A DNA stretch of 60,749 nucleotides, taken from Pseudomonas citri. Its GTDB lineage: Bacteria > Pseudomonadota > Gammaproteobacteria > Pseudomonadales > Pseudomonadaceae. Of the stretch, positions 35,506 through 44,705 are shown piece by piece; within the stretch, counting starts at the first letter, position 1, and the number at the start of each line of letters is the position of its first letter. Both the position numbers and the translations under genes were made by a program. The stretch is taken from contig NZ_JAODAB010000031.1 in the NCBI RefSeq assembly GCF_025336485.1, forward strand, positions 1 through 60,749, written 5' to 3'. Below the pieces are notes generated by a model that did no database searches, was not told the DNA's origin, and worked only from the letters and a program-made list of their open reading frames with translations.

Positions 35506-35751
35506 ATGGGAATCATTGGAACCATCTTTATCGGCTTGATCGTCGGCTTGCTGGCGCGTTTCCTGAAACCGGGCGATGACAGCATGGGCTGGATCATGAC
35601 CATCCTGCTCGGTATCGGCGGTTCGCTGGCAGCCACCTACGGCGGCCAGGCCCTGGGCATCTACCAGGCTGGCCAAGGCGCTGGCTTCCTCGGTGCCCTG
35701 GTGGGTGCCATCGTGTTGCTGGTGATCTACGGCCTGATCAAGAAAAACTGA
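35506..35751 (+). CDS. GlsB/YeaQ/YmgE family membrane protein
   Basis: 81 residues from ATG 35506 with AGAGGAA upstream. There are three hydrophobic segments (about 2-19, 27-47 and 58-78) and the typical family opening GIIGTIFIGLIVGLLAR, followed by GWIMTILLGIGGS. Such transglycosylase-associated small membrane proteins are often stress-induced; the molecular role is unknown. The gene stands alone between purK and a DUF3299 gene, with a striking hairpin in its leader. Confidence 0.9.
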   Translation: MGIIGTIFIGLIVGLLARFLKPGDDSMGWIMTILLGIGGSLAATYGGQALGIYQAGQGAGFLGALVGAIVLLVIYGLIKKN

Positions 35752-35828
35752 TTCAACGCGACGAAGCCCTCTGCGCGTGGCGCGCGCAGAGGGCTAGAAT
35801 GCTCGCCTTTCCATTGTCGAGCCCTGTC

Positions 35829-36365
35829 ATGCGCCGTCTAGTCTTGACCCTTCTATTGCTGGGCAGTGGCCTGGCCCACGCTGGCGAACTGCCGGAAACC
35901 GACTGGCTCGAGCTGATGCCCAAGTCGGACCAGAAAGCCCTCGAGGCCATGCCCGAGATCGACCACAACTCCCCCGAAGCCAACGGCACCTTCACCAACA
36001 AGGGCGGCCTGAAGCAAAGCAAAGGCTTGCCGGCGGTGATGTATTCGACCAAGACCGTGGCGTCGATGAACGACAAGAACATCCGCATCGGCGGCTACCC
36101 GGTACCCCTGGAAACCGATGCCAAGGGGCGTAGTACGCTATTTTTCCTGGTCCCCTATCCCGGCGCGTGCATCCACGTCCCGCCACCGCCGCCTAATCAA
36201 CTGGTGCTGGTGCGCTATCCCAAGGGCCTGAAGCTGGACGACATCTACACGCCGCTGTGGGTAACGGGAACGCTGAAGATCGAAAAGGTCGACAACGATC
36301 TGGCGAGTGCGGCGTATGCGCTGGATGCGCAGAAGGTGCGGGTGGTGCAGGACGCGGATCTGTAA
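35829..36365 (+). CDS. DUF3299 protein with signal peptide
   Basis: 178 residues from ATG 35829. A signal peptide ends near residue 18 (GSGLAHA-GELPE). The mature part carries the DUF3299 features: an IRIGGYPVPLE segment and the FFLVPYPGACIHVPPPPPNQ block with a single Cys followed by His and a proline run. This pattern recurs in periplasmic or lipoprotein members whose function is unknown; the Cys-x-His could bind metal. It is followed by a convergent mutarotase gene. Confidence 0.87.
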   Translation: MRRLVLTLLLLGSGLAHAGELPETDWLELMPKSDQKALEAMPEIDHNSPEANGTFTNKGGLKQSKGLPAVMYSTKTVASMNDKNIRIGGYPVPLETDAKGRSTLFFLVPYPGACIHVPPPPPNQLVLVRYPKGLKLDDIYTPLWVTGTLKIEKVDNDLASAAYALDAQKVRVVQDADL

Positions 36366-36405
36366 CAGGTCGGTTGACCTGGCACAGATCCCTATGTGGT
36401 GTGGC

Positions 36406-37305
36406 TTAGAGCGGCTTGCCGCAGATACTCACACCCAAGGTATGGCTGGCCTGTGGCAGCAACGTCACCACATCGTCCATCACGTTCGCCGTCTCGATGC
36501 ACAGCATGCCCTGCCAGCCATCGTCGGCCATGTCGCTTAAGGCCTTGGCGCGTTCAGTCCAGGGGTTCCAGATCACCGCCGAGCGCGAGCCGCTGCTGGT
36601 CAGTTCGATCCGTCGTGCCCAGCGCGGGTCGACGATGCTCAGTTTCGGCGGAGTGTCGAGGTAGATCCGGTCGGTCTCGCCGGCAAAGTGCAGGTCACCG
36701 GCCTGGGTGACGGTTTTCCAGTCGTCCAGGGTCTCGATGTAGTTCAGGCCGTCCAGCCCTTCGACCTGCACCTCGCGGACGTCGCTGACGGCGAAATAGC
36801 TGTGCAGGGCTTGGCTCAAGGTGACGGTTTCGCTGCCACGATTATGGCTGGTGAGGCGGATGTGCAGTTGCTCGTCCATCACGATGGTCAGCGTCAGGTC
36901 CACCTGATGAGGCCAGCCCGAGAGACCGTTTTCCGGGTAGGGCAGCACGAACTCCACGTTCACGCCCTCGCCCTGGACTTCGATTCCCTTGAGTTCCCAG
37001 TCCATTGCCCGTACCAGGCCGTGGGCCGTGGCCGGGTCGTTGCTCACACGCATGGCCTGCACGCTTTGAGGGTTGCGCGTCAGGTTGCCGAACCACGGCC
37101 AGCACACCGGCACGCCCGCGCGGATGCTCTTGCCGGCCTTGAAGGTGGCGTGGTCGTTGAGCCAGATCAGCGGCGGCTGGCCATCCACTTGATAGCTGAG
37201 GATATGTGCGCCTTGCTGGGCCACCAACAACTCGGCCTGAGCGTGGCGGATACGCCAGGCATTCAGTTCATCCAGCTTGACGGCTTCGACGTGGGGCGTA
37301 GGCAT
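36406..37305 (-). CDS. D-hexose-6-phosphate mutarotase (YeaD-like)
   Basis: 299 residues from ATG 37305. It belongs to the aldose-1-epimerase superfamily, YeaD branch, interconverting alpha and beta forms of glucose-6-phosphate or related sugars. Conserved active-site regions are visible: GVPVCWPWFG, ATAHGLVRAMDW with its catalytic His, HSYFAV with a second His, and VIWNPWTERAKAL near the end. It is a soluble cytoplasmic protein. The thioesterase gene lies 57 bases upstream on the same strand. Confidence 0.92.
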   Translation of the reverse strand: MPTPHVEAVKLDELNAWRIRHAQAELLVAQQGAHILSYQVDGQPPLIWLNDHATFKAGKSIRAGVPVCWPWFGNLTRNPQSVQAMRVSNDPATAHGLVRAMDWELKGIEVQGEGVNVEFVLPYPENGLSGWPHQVDLTLTIVMDEQLHIRLTSHNRGSETVTLSQALHSYFAVSDVREVQVEGLDGLNYIETLDDWKTVTQAGDLHFAGETDRIYLDTPPKLSIVDPRWARRIELTSSGSRSAVIWNPWTERAKALSDMADDGWQGMLCIETANVMDDVVTLLPQASHTLGVSICGKPL

Positions 37306-37362
37306 GTTGCAGATCTCACTCGGGAACAGGAGCAGCAATGGACCGCAAAAGCGGCGCCGCGT

Positions 37363-37767
37363 TTAACGGGCGCGCGGCGGAACCGAACGGGTGCGGCCAC
37401 TGCCGTCGATGGCAACGAAGACAAACACGGCCTCGGTCACTTTGCGCCATTCGCTGGACAGCGGGTCGTCGCTCCAGACCTCGACCATCATCTGGATCGA
37501 GCTGCGGCCGATTTCCAGTGTCTGGGTATAAAACGACAGCTGTGCACCCACGGCCACCGGCACCAGGAAGGCCATGCGATCGATCGCCACGGTAGCCACG
37601 CGTCCGCCGGCAACCCGGCTGGCCATCGCCGTGCCGGCCAGGTCCATCTGGGACACCAGCCAGCCGCCGAAAATATCGCCGAAACCGTTGGTCTCGCGCG
37701 GAAGCGCGGTGATTTGCAAAGCCAGGTCGCCTTGCGGGATTGGATCTTCTTGTTCGAGCTCTATCAT
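37363..37767 (-). CDS. Acyl-CoA thioesterase (YciA-like hot-dog fold)
   Basis: 134 residues, one hot-dog domain. The family core is clear: ALPRETNGFGDIFGGWLVSQMDLAG with the catalytic Asn/Asp region, then RVATVAIDRMAFLVPV. It hydrolyses acyl-CoA thioesters in the cytoplasm. The ribosome binding site is weak. Downstream on the same strand is the mutarotase gene. Between this gene and the MFS gene at 38116 lie about 350 bases with no other gene seen. Confidence 0.92.
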   Translation of the reverse strand: MIELEQEDPIPQGDLALQITALPRETNGFGDIFGGWLVSQMDLAGTAMASRVAGGRVATVAIDRMAFLVPVAVGAQLSFYTQTLEIGRSSIQMMVEVWSDDPLSSEWRKVTEAVFVFVAIDGSGRTRSVPPRAR

Positions 37768-38115
37768 GCCGGGGGTGCCTCTGACCCGTGACTCTGTCTG
37801 GTGCTTCAGGTGAATAGCCGTCTTTGTAAAAAACGATTCAGCCCGAACCTGCGTTCGTCACGTTTTTCGTAAAGGCGTGCCAAAGGGAAACTCTGCGAAA
37901 CCGGCTGGTCTTGGTACTACACCACCAACGACGTTTTCGCACAGCAACCCCTTACAGAGTGTTGCAATGTTGCGAGTATATCGGGCGACAGGCGTCGAGA
38001 CGACCACCCGGTTCTGATTTCGATTGTCAAATTCACGCCTGCCTGTGCTTTTTTGAACAATTTGCTATCGTGCCGAACCTGCCCCGGCAGAACCGACTAT
38101 AAGAGAAGCCTTGCC
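37768..38115. other. Divergent intergenic region
   Basis: About 350 bases between the divergent thioesterase and MFS genes. It is somewhat richer in A and T near 38040-38060 (TTTTTTGAACAATTTGCTATCG), where the MFS promoter probably lies. I see no small gene, repeat or recognisable operator. Confidence 0.45.
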
Positions 38116-39414
38116 ATGACCACCGCGCCTTCGAGCACCGCGACGCCTGCGCATCCCGCCCGTCCGCTGACCCGCAACGATTACAAGACCCTGTCGCTTT
38201 CTGCCTTGGGCGGTGCGTTGGAGTTCTACGATTTCATCATTTTCGTATTCTTTGCCACCGTGGTCGGCAAATTGTTCTTTCCTGCCGAAATGCCCGAGTG
38301 GCTGCGCTTGATGCAGACGTTCGGCATCTTTGCCGCCGGCTACCTGGCCCGGCCCCTGGGCGGGATCGTCATGGCGCACTTCGGCGACCTGCTGGGACGC
38401 AAGAAGATGTTCACCCTGAGCATTTTCATGATGGCCGTGCCGACTTTGATCATGGGCCTGTTGCCGACCTATGCGCAGATCGGCATGTGGGCACCCATCC
38501 TGCTGTTGCTGATGCGGGTGATCCAGGGCGCGGCCATCGGCGGCGAGGTGCCGGGCGCCTGGGTATTTGTTTCCGAACACGTGCCGGCGCGCCATATCGG
38601 CTATGCCTGCGGCACGCTGACCTGCGGCCTGACGGTGGGGATTTTGTTGGGTTCGCTGGTGGCCACGGCCATCAACAGCATTTATAGCGCAGTGGAAGTC
38701 GCGGATTACGCCTGGCGGATTCCATTCCTGCTGGGCGGCGTGTTCGGTCTGTTTTCGGTGTACCTGCGCCAGTGGCTCCACGAAACCCCAGTGTTCGCCG
38801 AGCTGCAACTGCGCAAGGCCCTGGCCGCAGAAGTGCCGTTGCGCGCCGTGCTGCGTGATCACCGTGGTGCGATCACGGTTTCGATGTTGCTGACCTGGTT
38901 GCTGTCGGCCGGCATCATCGTGATCATCCTGATGACCCCGACCGTGTTGCAGACCGTGTACCACTTCAGCCCGGCTACCGCGTTGCAGGCCAACAGCGTG
39001 GCGATCGTGTTCCTCAGCCTGGGTTGCATCGGGGCCGGCGTGCTGGCCGACCGCTTCGGTGCCGGACGGGTCTTCGTGTTTGGCAGTGCGTTACTGCTGG
39101 TGACGTCCTGGACCTTTTATCACAGCCTGTTCAACCACCCCGACTGGTTGTTTCCGTTCTATGCCTTGAGCGGGCTGTTGGTGGGCATCGTCGGCGCAGT
39201 GCCGTATGTCATGGTCAAGGCCTTCCCCGCCGTGGTGCGTTTCAGCGGCCTGTCGTTCTCCTACAACCTGGCCTACGCGATCTTCGGCGGCCTGACCCCG
39301 ATGGTCGTCACCCTGCTGCTCAAGGAAAGCCCGATGGGGCCTGCCTACTATGTGGCGGTGATCTGCGGCGTCGGGATTGCGGTGGGTGCGTATCTTTGGA
39401 AGAAGGGGCGCTGA
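38116..39414 (+). CDS. MFS metabolite:H+ symporter
   Basis: 433 residues from ATG 38116 (MTTAPSS); a longer frame upstream lacks support. Twelve membrane helices are expected. The motif after helix 2, HFGDLLGRKKMF, is the MFS motif A of the metabolite:H+ symporter group (ProP, ShiA, citrate carriers), and ALEFYDFIIFVFFAT in helix 1 is typical of that group. Substrate cannot be deduced; dicarboxylates, citrate or osmolytes are possible. It stands alone, followed by a REP-like hairpin and the pst operon. Confidence 0.9.
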   Translation: MTTAPSSTATPAHPARPLTRNDYKTLSLSALGGALEFYDFIIFVFFATVVGKLFFPAEMPEWLRLMQTFGIFAAGYLARPLGGIVMAHFGDLLGRKKMFTLSIFMMAVPTLIMGLLPTYAQIGMWAPILLLLMRVIQGAAIGGEVPGAWVFVSEHVPARHIGYACGTLTCGLTVGILLGSLVATAINSIYSAVEVADYAWRIPFLLGGVFGLFSVYLRQWLHETPVFAELQLRKALAAEVPLRAVLRDHRGAITVSMLLTWLLSAGIIVIILMTPTVLQTVYHFSPATALQANSVAIVFLSLGCIGAGVLADRFGAGRVFVFGSALLLVTSWTFYHSLFNHPDWLFPFYALSGLLVGIVGAVPYVMVKAFPAVVRFSGLSFSYNLAYAIFGGLTPMVVTLLLKESPMGPAYYVAVICGVGIAVGAYLWKKGR

Positions 39415-39439
39415 TCAACACAGCCAAATCGTGGCTCTC

Positions 39440-39467
39440 GTGGCGAGGGGATTTATCCCCTCGCCAC
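39440..39467. repeat. REP-like inverted repeat
   Basis: GTGGCGAGGGGAT (39440-39452) pairs with ATCCCCTCGCCAC (39455-39467) over a two-base gap. It sits just after the MFS gene and probably marks its 3' end, ahead of the pstS control region. Confidence 0.75.
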
Positions 39468-39495
39468 AAATCATCTTGAAAAATTCAGTGCTGGC

Positions 39496-39524
39496 CTTTC
39501 ATCCAATTGTCATATTTCAGCCAT
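39496..39524 (+). promoter_or_regulatory. Pho box upstream of pstS
   Basis: Three heptamers at exact 11-base spacing: CTTTCAT (39496-39502), TTGTCAT (39507-39513), CAGCCAT (39518-39524). This matches the PhoB site CTGTCAT-N4-CTGTCAT. It lies about 65 bases before the pstS start codon. Confidence 0.85.
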
Positions 39525-39589
39525 AGAGTGTTCACACGGCTTACCGATACTTGGCCGACTTAACACACCCTATCTGCTAGGAGTAAGGC

Positions 39590-40588
39590 ATGAAACTGAA
39601 GCGTTTGATGGCGGCAATGACTTTCGTCGCTGCTGGCGTTGCGACTGCCAACGCGGTTGCCGCTGTTGACCCTGCGATCCCGAGCTACACCAAGACCACG
39701 GGTGTGTCGGGCAACCTGTCCAGTGTCGGCTCCGATACCCTGGCCAACCTGATGACCTTGTGGGCCGAGAACTACAAGAAAGAATACCCGAACGTAAATA
39801 TCCAGATTCAGGCCGCCGGTTCCTCCACCGCGCCACCCGCTCTGACCGAAGGCACCTCCAACCTGGGCCCGATGAGCCGCAAGATGAAGGACAACGAGCT
39901 GCAGGCCTTCGAACAGAAGTATGGCTACAAGCCAACCGCCATCCCGGTTGCCGTGGACGCCCTGGCTGTATTCGTGCACAAGGACAACCCGATCCAGCAC
40001 CTGACCATGGAACAGGTCGATGCGATCTTCTCGTCCACTCGCCTGTGCGGCGCCAAAGCCGACGTGAAAACCTGGGGCGACCTGGGCGTGACCGGCGACC
40101 TGGCCAACAAGCCAGTGCAACTGTTCGGTCGTAACTCGGTATCCGGTACCTACGGCTACTTCAAGGAAGAAGCCCTGTGCAAAGGCGACTACAAGCCTAA
40201 CGTCAACGAACAACCTGGCTCGGCTTCGGTCGTGCAGTCGATCAGCTCTTCGCTGAACGGCATCGGTTACTCGGGCATCGGCTACAAGACCGCCAGCGTG
40301 AAGACCGTGGCCCTGGCCAAGAAAGGCAGCACCGAGTTCGTCGAAGACTCTGAAGAAAACGCCCTGAACGGCAAGTACCCGCTGTCGCGTTTCCTCTACG
40401 TGTACGTCAACAAGGCACCGAACAAGCCTCTGGCCCCGCTGGAAGCCGAGTTCGTGAAGCTGGTCCTGTCCAAGCAAGGCCAGGAAGTCGTGGTCAAGGA
40501 TGGCTACATCCCACTGCCAGCCAAAGTCGCCGCCAAGGCACTGGCTGACCTGGGTCTGTCGGAAGGTGGCAACGTCGCCAAGAAGTAA
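39590..40588 (+). CDS. pstS: Phosphate-binding protein of the Pst transporter
   Basis: 332 residues. A signal peptide ends near residue 24 (ANAVAA). The mature protein has the PstS fold, with phosphate-contact regions SSVGSDTLAN, AAGSSTAPPAL and GRNSVSGTYGYF. It captures inorganic phosphate in the periplasm and hands it to PstC and PstA. A GGAG ribosome binding site (TAGGAGTAAGGC) precedes the ATG, and a three-heptamer Pho box sits upstream. The gap to pstC contains a hairpin and a second Pho box, so pstS can be expressed at a higher level than the permease genes. Confidence 0.97.
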   Translation: MKLKRLMAAMTFVAAGVATANAVAAVDPAIPSYTKTTGVSGNLSSVGSDTLANLMTLWAENYKKEYPNVNIQIQAAGSSTAPPALTEGTSNLGPMSRKMKDNELQAFEQKYGYKPTAIPVAVDALAVFVHKDNPIQHLTMEQVDAIFSSTRLCGAKADVKTWGDLGVTGDLANKPVQLFGRNSVSGTYGYFKEEALCKGDYKPNVNEQPGSASVVQSISSSLNGIGYSGIGYKTASVKTVALAKKGSTEFVEDSEENALNGKYPLSRFLYVYVNKAPNKPLAPLEAEFVKLVLSKQGQEVVVKDGYIPLPAKVAAKALADLGLSEGGNVAKK

Positions 40589-40610
40589 CGGTCCGGCCTA
40601 GCCCGGGTCC

Positions 40611-40636
40611 CTGTGGGAGCCCTCCCGCTCCCACAG
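40611..40636. terminator. Hairpin after pstS
   Basis: CTGTGGGAGC (40611-40620) pairs with GCTCCCACAG (40627-40636), a REP-type stem followed at 40641 by ATTTTCTCT. It may partly terminate or protect the abundant pstS message before pstC. Confidence 0.6.
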
Positions 40637-40693
40637 CCTAATTTTCTCTCCGCTGCCGGTGTCCACGGGCGGCGGATTTGTTGCGTCACTGCA

Positions 40694-40711
40694 TTGTCAT
40701 TTTTCTGTCAT
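40694..40711 (+). promoter_or_regulatory. Pho box upstream of pstC
   Basis: TTGTCAT (40694-40700), TTTT, CTGTCAT (40705-40711): one mismatch from the ideal PhoB site. It lies 22 bases before the pstC start codon, which implies a very short leader and a separate promoter for pstCAB-phoU. Confidence 0.88.
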
Positions 40712-40733
40712 ACAGGATCGCTAGGGTGTGCGC

Positions 40734-43019
40734 ATGAATGATCTGGCCAATTCCACAATGACTACGACTTCCCCTCCCAAGCGCATTGACTTCAATACGC
40801 CTGAGCTGCAACGCAAGCGCCGCATTCGTGCGCTCAAGGATCGCCTGACCCGTTGGTACGTGCTGGTCGGCGGTCTCGCCGTATTGGCCGCCATTACCCT
40901 GATCTTCTTCTTCCTGGCCTATGTAGTGCTGCCCCTGTTCCAGGGCGCGGACCTGACCGCCAAGGAGCGCATCAGCCCGGCCTGGATGCAAGACGCCGGC
41001 AAGCCGCTGATGCTCGCCATCGAAGAGCAGAACCAGGTCGCCATGCGGGTTTCCGACAAGGGCCAGGCGCTGTTCTTTGACGTCGACAGTGGCGCCGAAC
41101 TGCGTCGTATCGACCTGCCGATCCCGGCCGGTACCAGCGTGAGTTCCATTGGCGAAGACCAGCCCGGCAGCCCGCTGGTGGTCATCGGCCTGTCCAACGG
41201 CCAGGCCCTGGTGTTCCGTCACACCTATAAGGTCAGCTACCCCGACGGCAAGAAAACCATCTCGCCCGCCATCGAATACCCTTACGGTGAAACGCCGATC
41301 GCGTTGAACGAGCAGGGCGAGGCCCTGGAGCACGTCAGCCTCAACGCCACCGAGTCGACCCTGTTGCTGGCCGGCTCCAGCGGTGCCCACTTGCAGGTCC
41401 TGTCGCTTACCAGCGAAGAAAACATGATGACCGGCGAAGTCACCCATGAGCAGACGCGTATCGATCTGCCGCAAATGACCGAGCCGGTGAAGAACATCTT
41501 CGTCGACCCACGCCAGCAGTGGCTCTACGTGGTCAACGGCCGCGCCCAGGCCGACGTATTCAGCCTGCGGGACAAGAGCCTCAACGGTCGCTACAAACTG
41601 TTGGAAGATGGCGAGGCCCAAGTGACCGCCGCCACTCAGTTGGTAGGTGGCATTTCGCTGATCGTCGGCAACTCCAAGGGCGGCTTGTCCCAGTGGTTCA
41701 TGGCCCGCGATGCGGACGGTGAGCAACGCCTGAAGCACATCCGCAGCTTCCAGATGGGCACCACGCCGATCGTCGAGATCACCGCTGAAGAGCGTCGCAA
41801 AGGCTTCGTCGCACTCGACGCCGCCGGCCAGCTCGGTGTGTTCCACAGCACCGCCCACCGTACGTTGCTGGTGGATCAAGTGGTCGATGGCCAGGGTGTG
41901 TTCGGCATGTCGCCACGGGCCAACCGGTTGATCGTCGAGCAGGGCGGCCAGTTGCAACCGCTGGCGTTGGACAACCCGCACCCGGAGGTCTCGTGGAGCG
42001 CGTTGTGGGGCAAGGTCTGGTACGAGAACTACGACGAGCCTAAATACGTCTGGCAATCCACCGCCGCCAACACCGACTTCGAACCCAAGCTGAGCTTGTC
42101 GCCGCTGACCTTCGGCACCCTCAAAGCCGCTTTCTACGCGATGCTGCTGGCCGCCCCGCTCGCCGTGGCCGCCGCGATCTACACCGCCTACTTCATGGCC
42201 CCGGGCATGCGCCGCAAGGTCAAGCCGGTGATCGAACTGATGGAAGCGATGCCGACGGTGATCCTCGGTTTCTTCGCCGGTCTGTTCCTCGCGCCTTATG
42301 TCGAGGGGCACCTGCCAGGCATCTTCAGCCTGTTGATGCTGGTGCCGATCGGCATCCTGGTGGCCGGTTTTGTCTTCAGCCGCCTGCCGGAGTCCGTTCG
42401 CCTGAGGATCCCGGACGGTTGGGAAAGCGCCCTGCTGATTCCGGTGATCCTGTTCGTGGGCTGGCTCTCGCTGTACATGAGCCCGTACATGGAAGCGTGG
42501 TTCTTCGGCGGTGACATGCGCATGTGGATCTCCCACGACCTGGGCATCACCTACGACCAGCGCAACGCCCTGGTGGTGGGCCTGGCCATGGGCTTCGCGG
42601 TGATCCCGAACATCTACTCCATCGCCGAAGACGCCGTGTTCAGCGTGCCGCGCGGCCTGACCCTGGGTTCCCTGGCCCTGGGCGCGACGCCGTGGCAGAC
42701 CATGACCCGCGTGGTGATCCTCACCGCCAGCCCGGGGATTTTCTCGGCGCTGATGATCGGCATGGGCCGGGCCGTGGGCGAGACCATGATCGTGCTGATG
42801 GCCACCGGTAACACGCCGGTCATGGAAATGAACCTGTTCGAAGGCCTGCGCACCCTGGCGGCCAACGTGGCGGTGGAAATGCCCGAGTCGGAAGTCGGTG
42901 GCAGCCATTACCGCGTGCTGTTCCTGTCGGCCCTGGTATTGCTGCTGTTCACGTTTGTCATGAACACCCTCGCCGAGCTGATTCGTCAGCGTCTGCGCAA
43001 GAAATATTCGTCGCTTTAA
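40734..43019 (+). CDS. pstC: Phosphate ABC transporter permease PstC with large periplasmic domain
   Basis: 761 residues from ATG 40734 (AGGG seven bases upstream), over twice the length of E. coli PstC (about 320). After one helix at residues 41-66 comes a periplasmic insert of some 380 residues whose repeated hydrophobic-then-DxxG strand pattern (for example ALFFDVDSGAELRRIDL, LYVVNGRAQADVFSL) resembles a WD40-like beta-propeller. The permease core follows, from about residue 460, with six helices and the ATPase-coupling loop LTLGSLALGATPWQTM. Enlarged PstC proteins occur in other Pseudomonas. What the propeller binds is unknown. pstA starts 15 bases downstream. Confidence 0.95.
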   Translation: MNDLANSTMTTTSPPKRIDFNTPELQRKRRIRALKDRLTRWYVLVGGLAVLAAITLIFFFLAYVVLPLFQGADLTAKERISPAWMQDAGKPLMLAIEEQNQVAMRVSDKGQALFFDVDSGAELRRIDLPIPAGTSVSSIGEDQPGSPLVVIGLSNGQALVFRHTYKVSYPDGKKTISPAIEYPYGETPIALNEQGEALEHVSLNATESTLLLAGSSGAHLQVLSLTSEENMMTGEVTHEQTRIDLPQMTEPVKNIFVDPRQQWLYVVNGRAQADVFSLRDKSLNGRYKLLEDGEAQVTAATQLVGGISLIVGNSKGGLSQWFMARDADGEQRLKHIRSFQMGTTPIVEITAEERRKGFVALDAAGQLGVFHSTAHRTLLVDQVVDGQGVFGMSPRANRLIVEQGGQLQPLALDNPHPEVSWSALWGKVWYENYDEPKYVWQSTAANTDFEPKLSLSPLTFGTLKAAFYAMLLAAPLAVAAAIYTAYFMAPGMRRKVKPVIELMEAMPTVILGFFAGLFLAPYVEGHLPGIFSLLMLVPIGILVAGFVFSRLPESVRLRIPDGWESALLIPVILFVGWLSLYMSPYMEAWFFGGDMRMWISHDLGITYDQRNALVVGLAMGFAVIPNIYSIAEDAVFSVPRGLTLGSLALGATPWQTMTRVVILTASPGIFSALMIGMGRAVGETMIVLMATGNTPVMEMNLFEGLRTLAANVAVEMPESEVGGSHYRVLFLSALVLLLFTFVMNTLAELIRQRLRKKYSSL

Positions 43020-43034
43020 GAAAGGTAGAAGTCT

Positions 43035-44705
43035 GTGAAACAGCACTCCCTGAAAGGATGGTTCAAGAGCGGCGCCCCCGGCGTCTGGATCAGCGGTGGC
43101 GCGGTGTCCATCGCGGTGATCATGACCATTGGCCTGCTGGCAGTGATTGCCGTGCGCGGCCTGGGCCATTTCTGGCCGGCGGACCTGATCCACGCCAACT
43201 ACACCGTGCCGGGCATGCCCGCGCACCTGGTGGTGGGCGAAGTGGTGCAAAAGGAAGAAGTGCCGCGCGAGCGCCTTAAAAGCGCCGGCCTGCCGGTGCC
43301 CGACGAAGGCCCCGAGTTCATGACCCGCGAGCTGATCAAGGTCGGCAACCGCGACTTGAACGGCAACGATTTCACGTGGATCGTTGGCGATTGGCTGACC
43401 GACCAGACCACGCCACCGGAGCTGATGGCGATCGAACGCCGTGAATGGGGCAACTTCTACGGCTACCTGGTCAACGTCAAGGAAGATGGCAAGGTGGTCG
43501 CCGAAGGCGAGGCCGCCTGGCCGCAATTGCAGGCCCGCATACAGCGCGTCAATCAACTGGCCGCCGAACTCAAGACCCTGGAAAAAACCGACATCGGCGC
43601 CATCAACGCCGGCCTGGAACGCATTCGCCTGCACGGCCGCAAGCTGGAGCTGGACGGCAGGCTCGACGCCGCCGCCCAGGCGGACATGGCCAGCGAGCGC
43701 GCCGAGCTCGATGCCCGCTACAAGGACGTCGAGGCACGCCTGACCGACCTGCATGCCCAGTTCAACCGCGACAGCCTGACCGCCCGCGATGCCAACGGCA
43801 AGGAAGTGGAAATCGGCCTGGGCAAGGTGGTGCACGCCTACCAGCCGAACGGTATGGGCACTTTCACCAAGCTGGGTTTCTACTTCAGCAAGGTCTGGGA
43901 ATTCCTCAGCGATGACCCTCGCGAGGCGAACACCGAGGGTGGGATCTTTCCGGCGATCTTCGGCACCATCATGATGACCCTGATCATGGCGATGATCGTC
44001 ACGCCGTTCGGCGTGCTGGCAGCGGTTTACCTGCGTGAATACGCCAAGCAGAACACCCTGACCCGGGTAATCCGGATCGCGGTCAACAACCTGGCGGGTG
44101 TCCCGGCCATCGTTTATGGCGTATTCGGCTTGGGTTTCTTCGTCTACGTGCTGGGCGGCTCGCTGGACCGACTGTTCTTCCCCGAGGCCCTGCCGGCGCC
44201 GACCTTCGGCACCCCGGGCCTGCTCTGGGCCTCCTTGACCCTGGCGTTGCTGGCGGTGCCGGTGGTGATCGTCGCCACTGAAGAAGGCCTGGCGCGGATC
44301 CCGCGTACCGTGCGCGAAGGCTCCCTGGCCCTCGGTGCGACCAAGGCCGAGACGCTGTGGAAAATCGTCCTGCCCATGGCCAGCCCGGCGATGATGACCG
44401 GCATGATCCTCGCCGTGGCCCGTGCCGCCGGTGAAGTGGCACCGCTGATGCTGGTGGGCGTGGTGAAACTGGCCCCGTCGCTGCCGCTGGACGGCAACTA
44501 CCCGTACCTGCACCTGGATCAGAAGATCATGCACCTGGGCTTCCATATTTATGACGTCGGCTTCCAGAGCCCGAACGTCGAAGCGGCGCGCCCGCTGGTA
44601 TACGCCACGGCGCTGCTGCTGGTGCTGGTGATCGCCACGCTCAACCTGTCGGCGGTATGGATCCGTAACCACCTGCGCGAGAAGTACAAAGCGTTGGATA
44701 GCTAA
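43035..44705 (+). CDS. pstA: Phosphate ABC transporter permease PstA with extra N-terminal domain
   Basis: 556 residues from GTG 43035, against about 300 for E. coli PstA. One N-terminal helix (about 18-40) is followed by a soluble periplasmic insert of about 240 residues. This insert contains a long charged helical stretch likely to form a coiled coil (residues 155-245). The permease core then begins near residue 305 with the coupling loop REGSLALGATKAETLW. The insert parallels the one in PstC, so the two may meet on the periplasmic face. A repeat element fills the gap before pstB. Confidence 0.95.
   Translation: MKQHSLKGWFKSGAPGVWISGGAVSIAVIMTIGLLAVIAVRGLGHFWPADLIHANYTVPGMPAHLVVGEVVQKEEVPRERLKSAGLPVPDEGPEFMTRELIKVGNRDLNGNDFTWIVGDWLTDQTTPPELMAIERREWGNFYGYLVNVKEDGKVVAEGEAAWPQLQARIQRVNQLAAELKTLEKTDIGAINAGLERIRLHGRKLELDGRLDAAAQADMASERAELDARYKDVEARLTDLHAQFNRDSLTARDANGKEVEIGLGKVVHAYQPNGMGTFTKLGFYFSKVWEFLSDDPREANTEGGIFPAIFGTIMMTLIMAMIVTPFGVLAAVYLREYAKQNTLTRVIRIAVNNLAGVPAIVYGVFGLGFFVYVLGGSLDRLFFPEALPAPTFGTPGLLWASLTLALLAVPVVIVATEEGLARIPRTVREGSLALGATKAETLWKIVLPMASPAMMTGMILAVARAAGEVAPLMLVGVVKLAPSLPLDGNYPYLHLDQKIMHLGFHIYDVGFQSPNVEAARPLVYATALLLVLVIATLNLSAVWIRNHLREKYKALDS

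Noticed and set aside
40686..44672. A 1328-codon open frame antisense to pstC and pstA
   Set aside because: It mirrors two certain genes, has a His/Gln/Arg/Gly-rich composition typical of reverse frames in GC-rich DNA, and lacks any recognisable domain or start signal.
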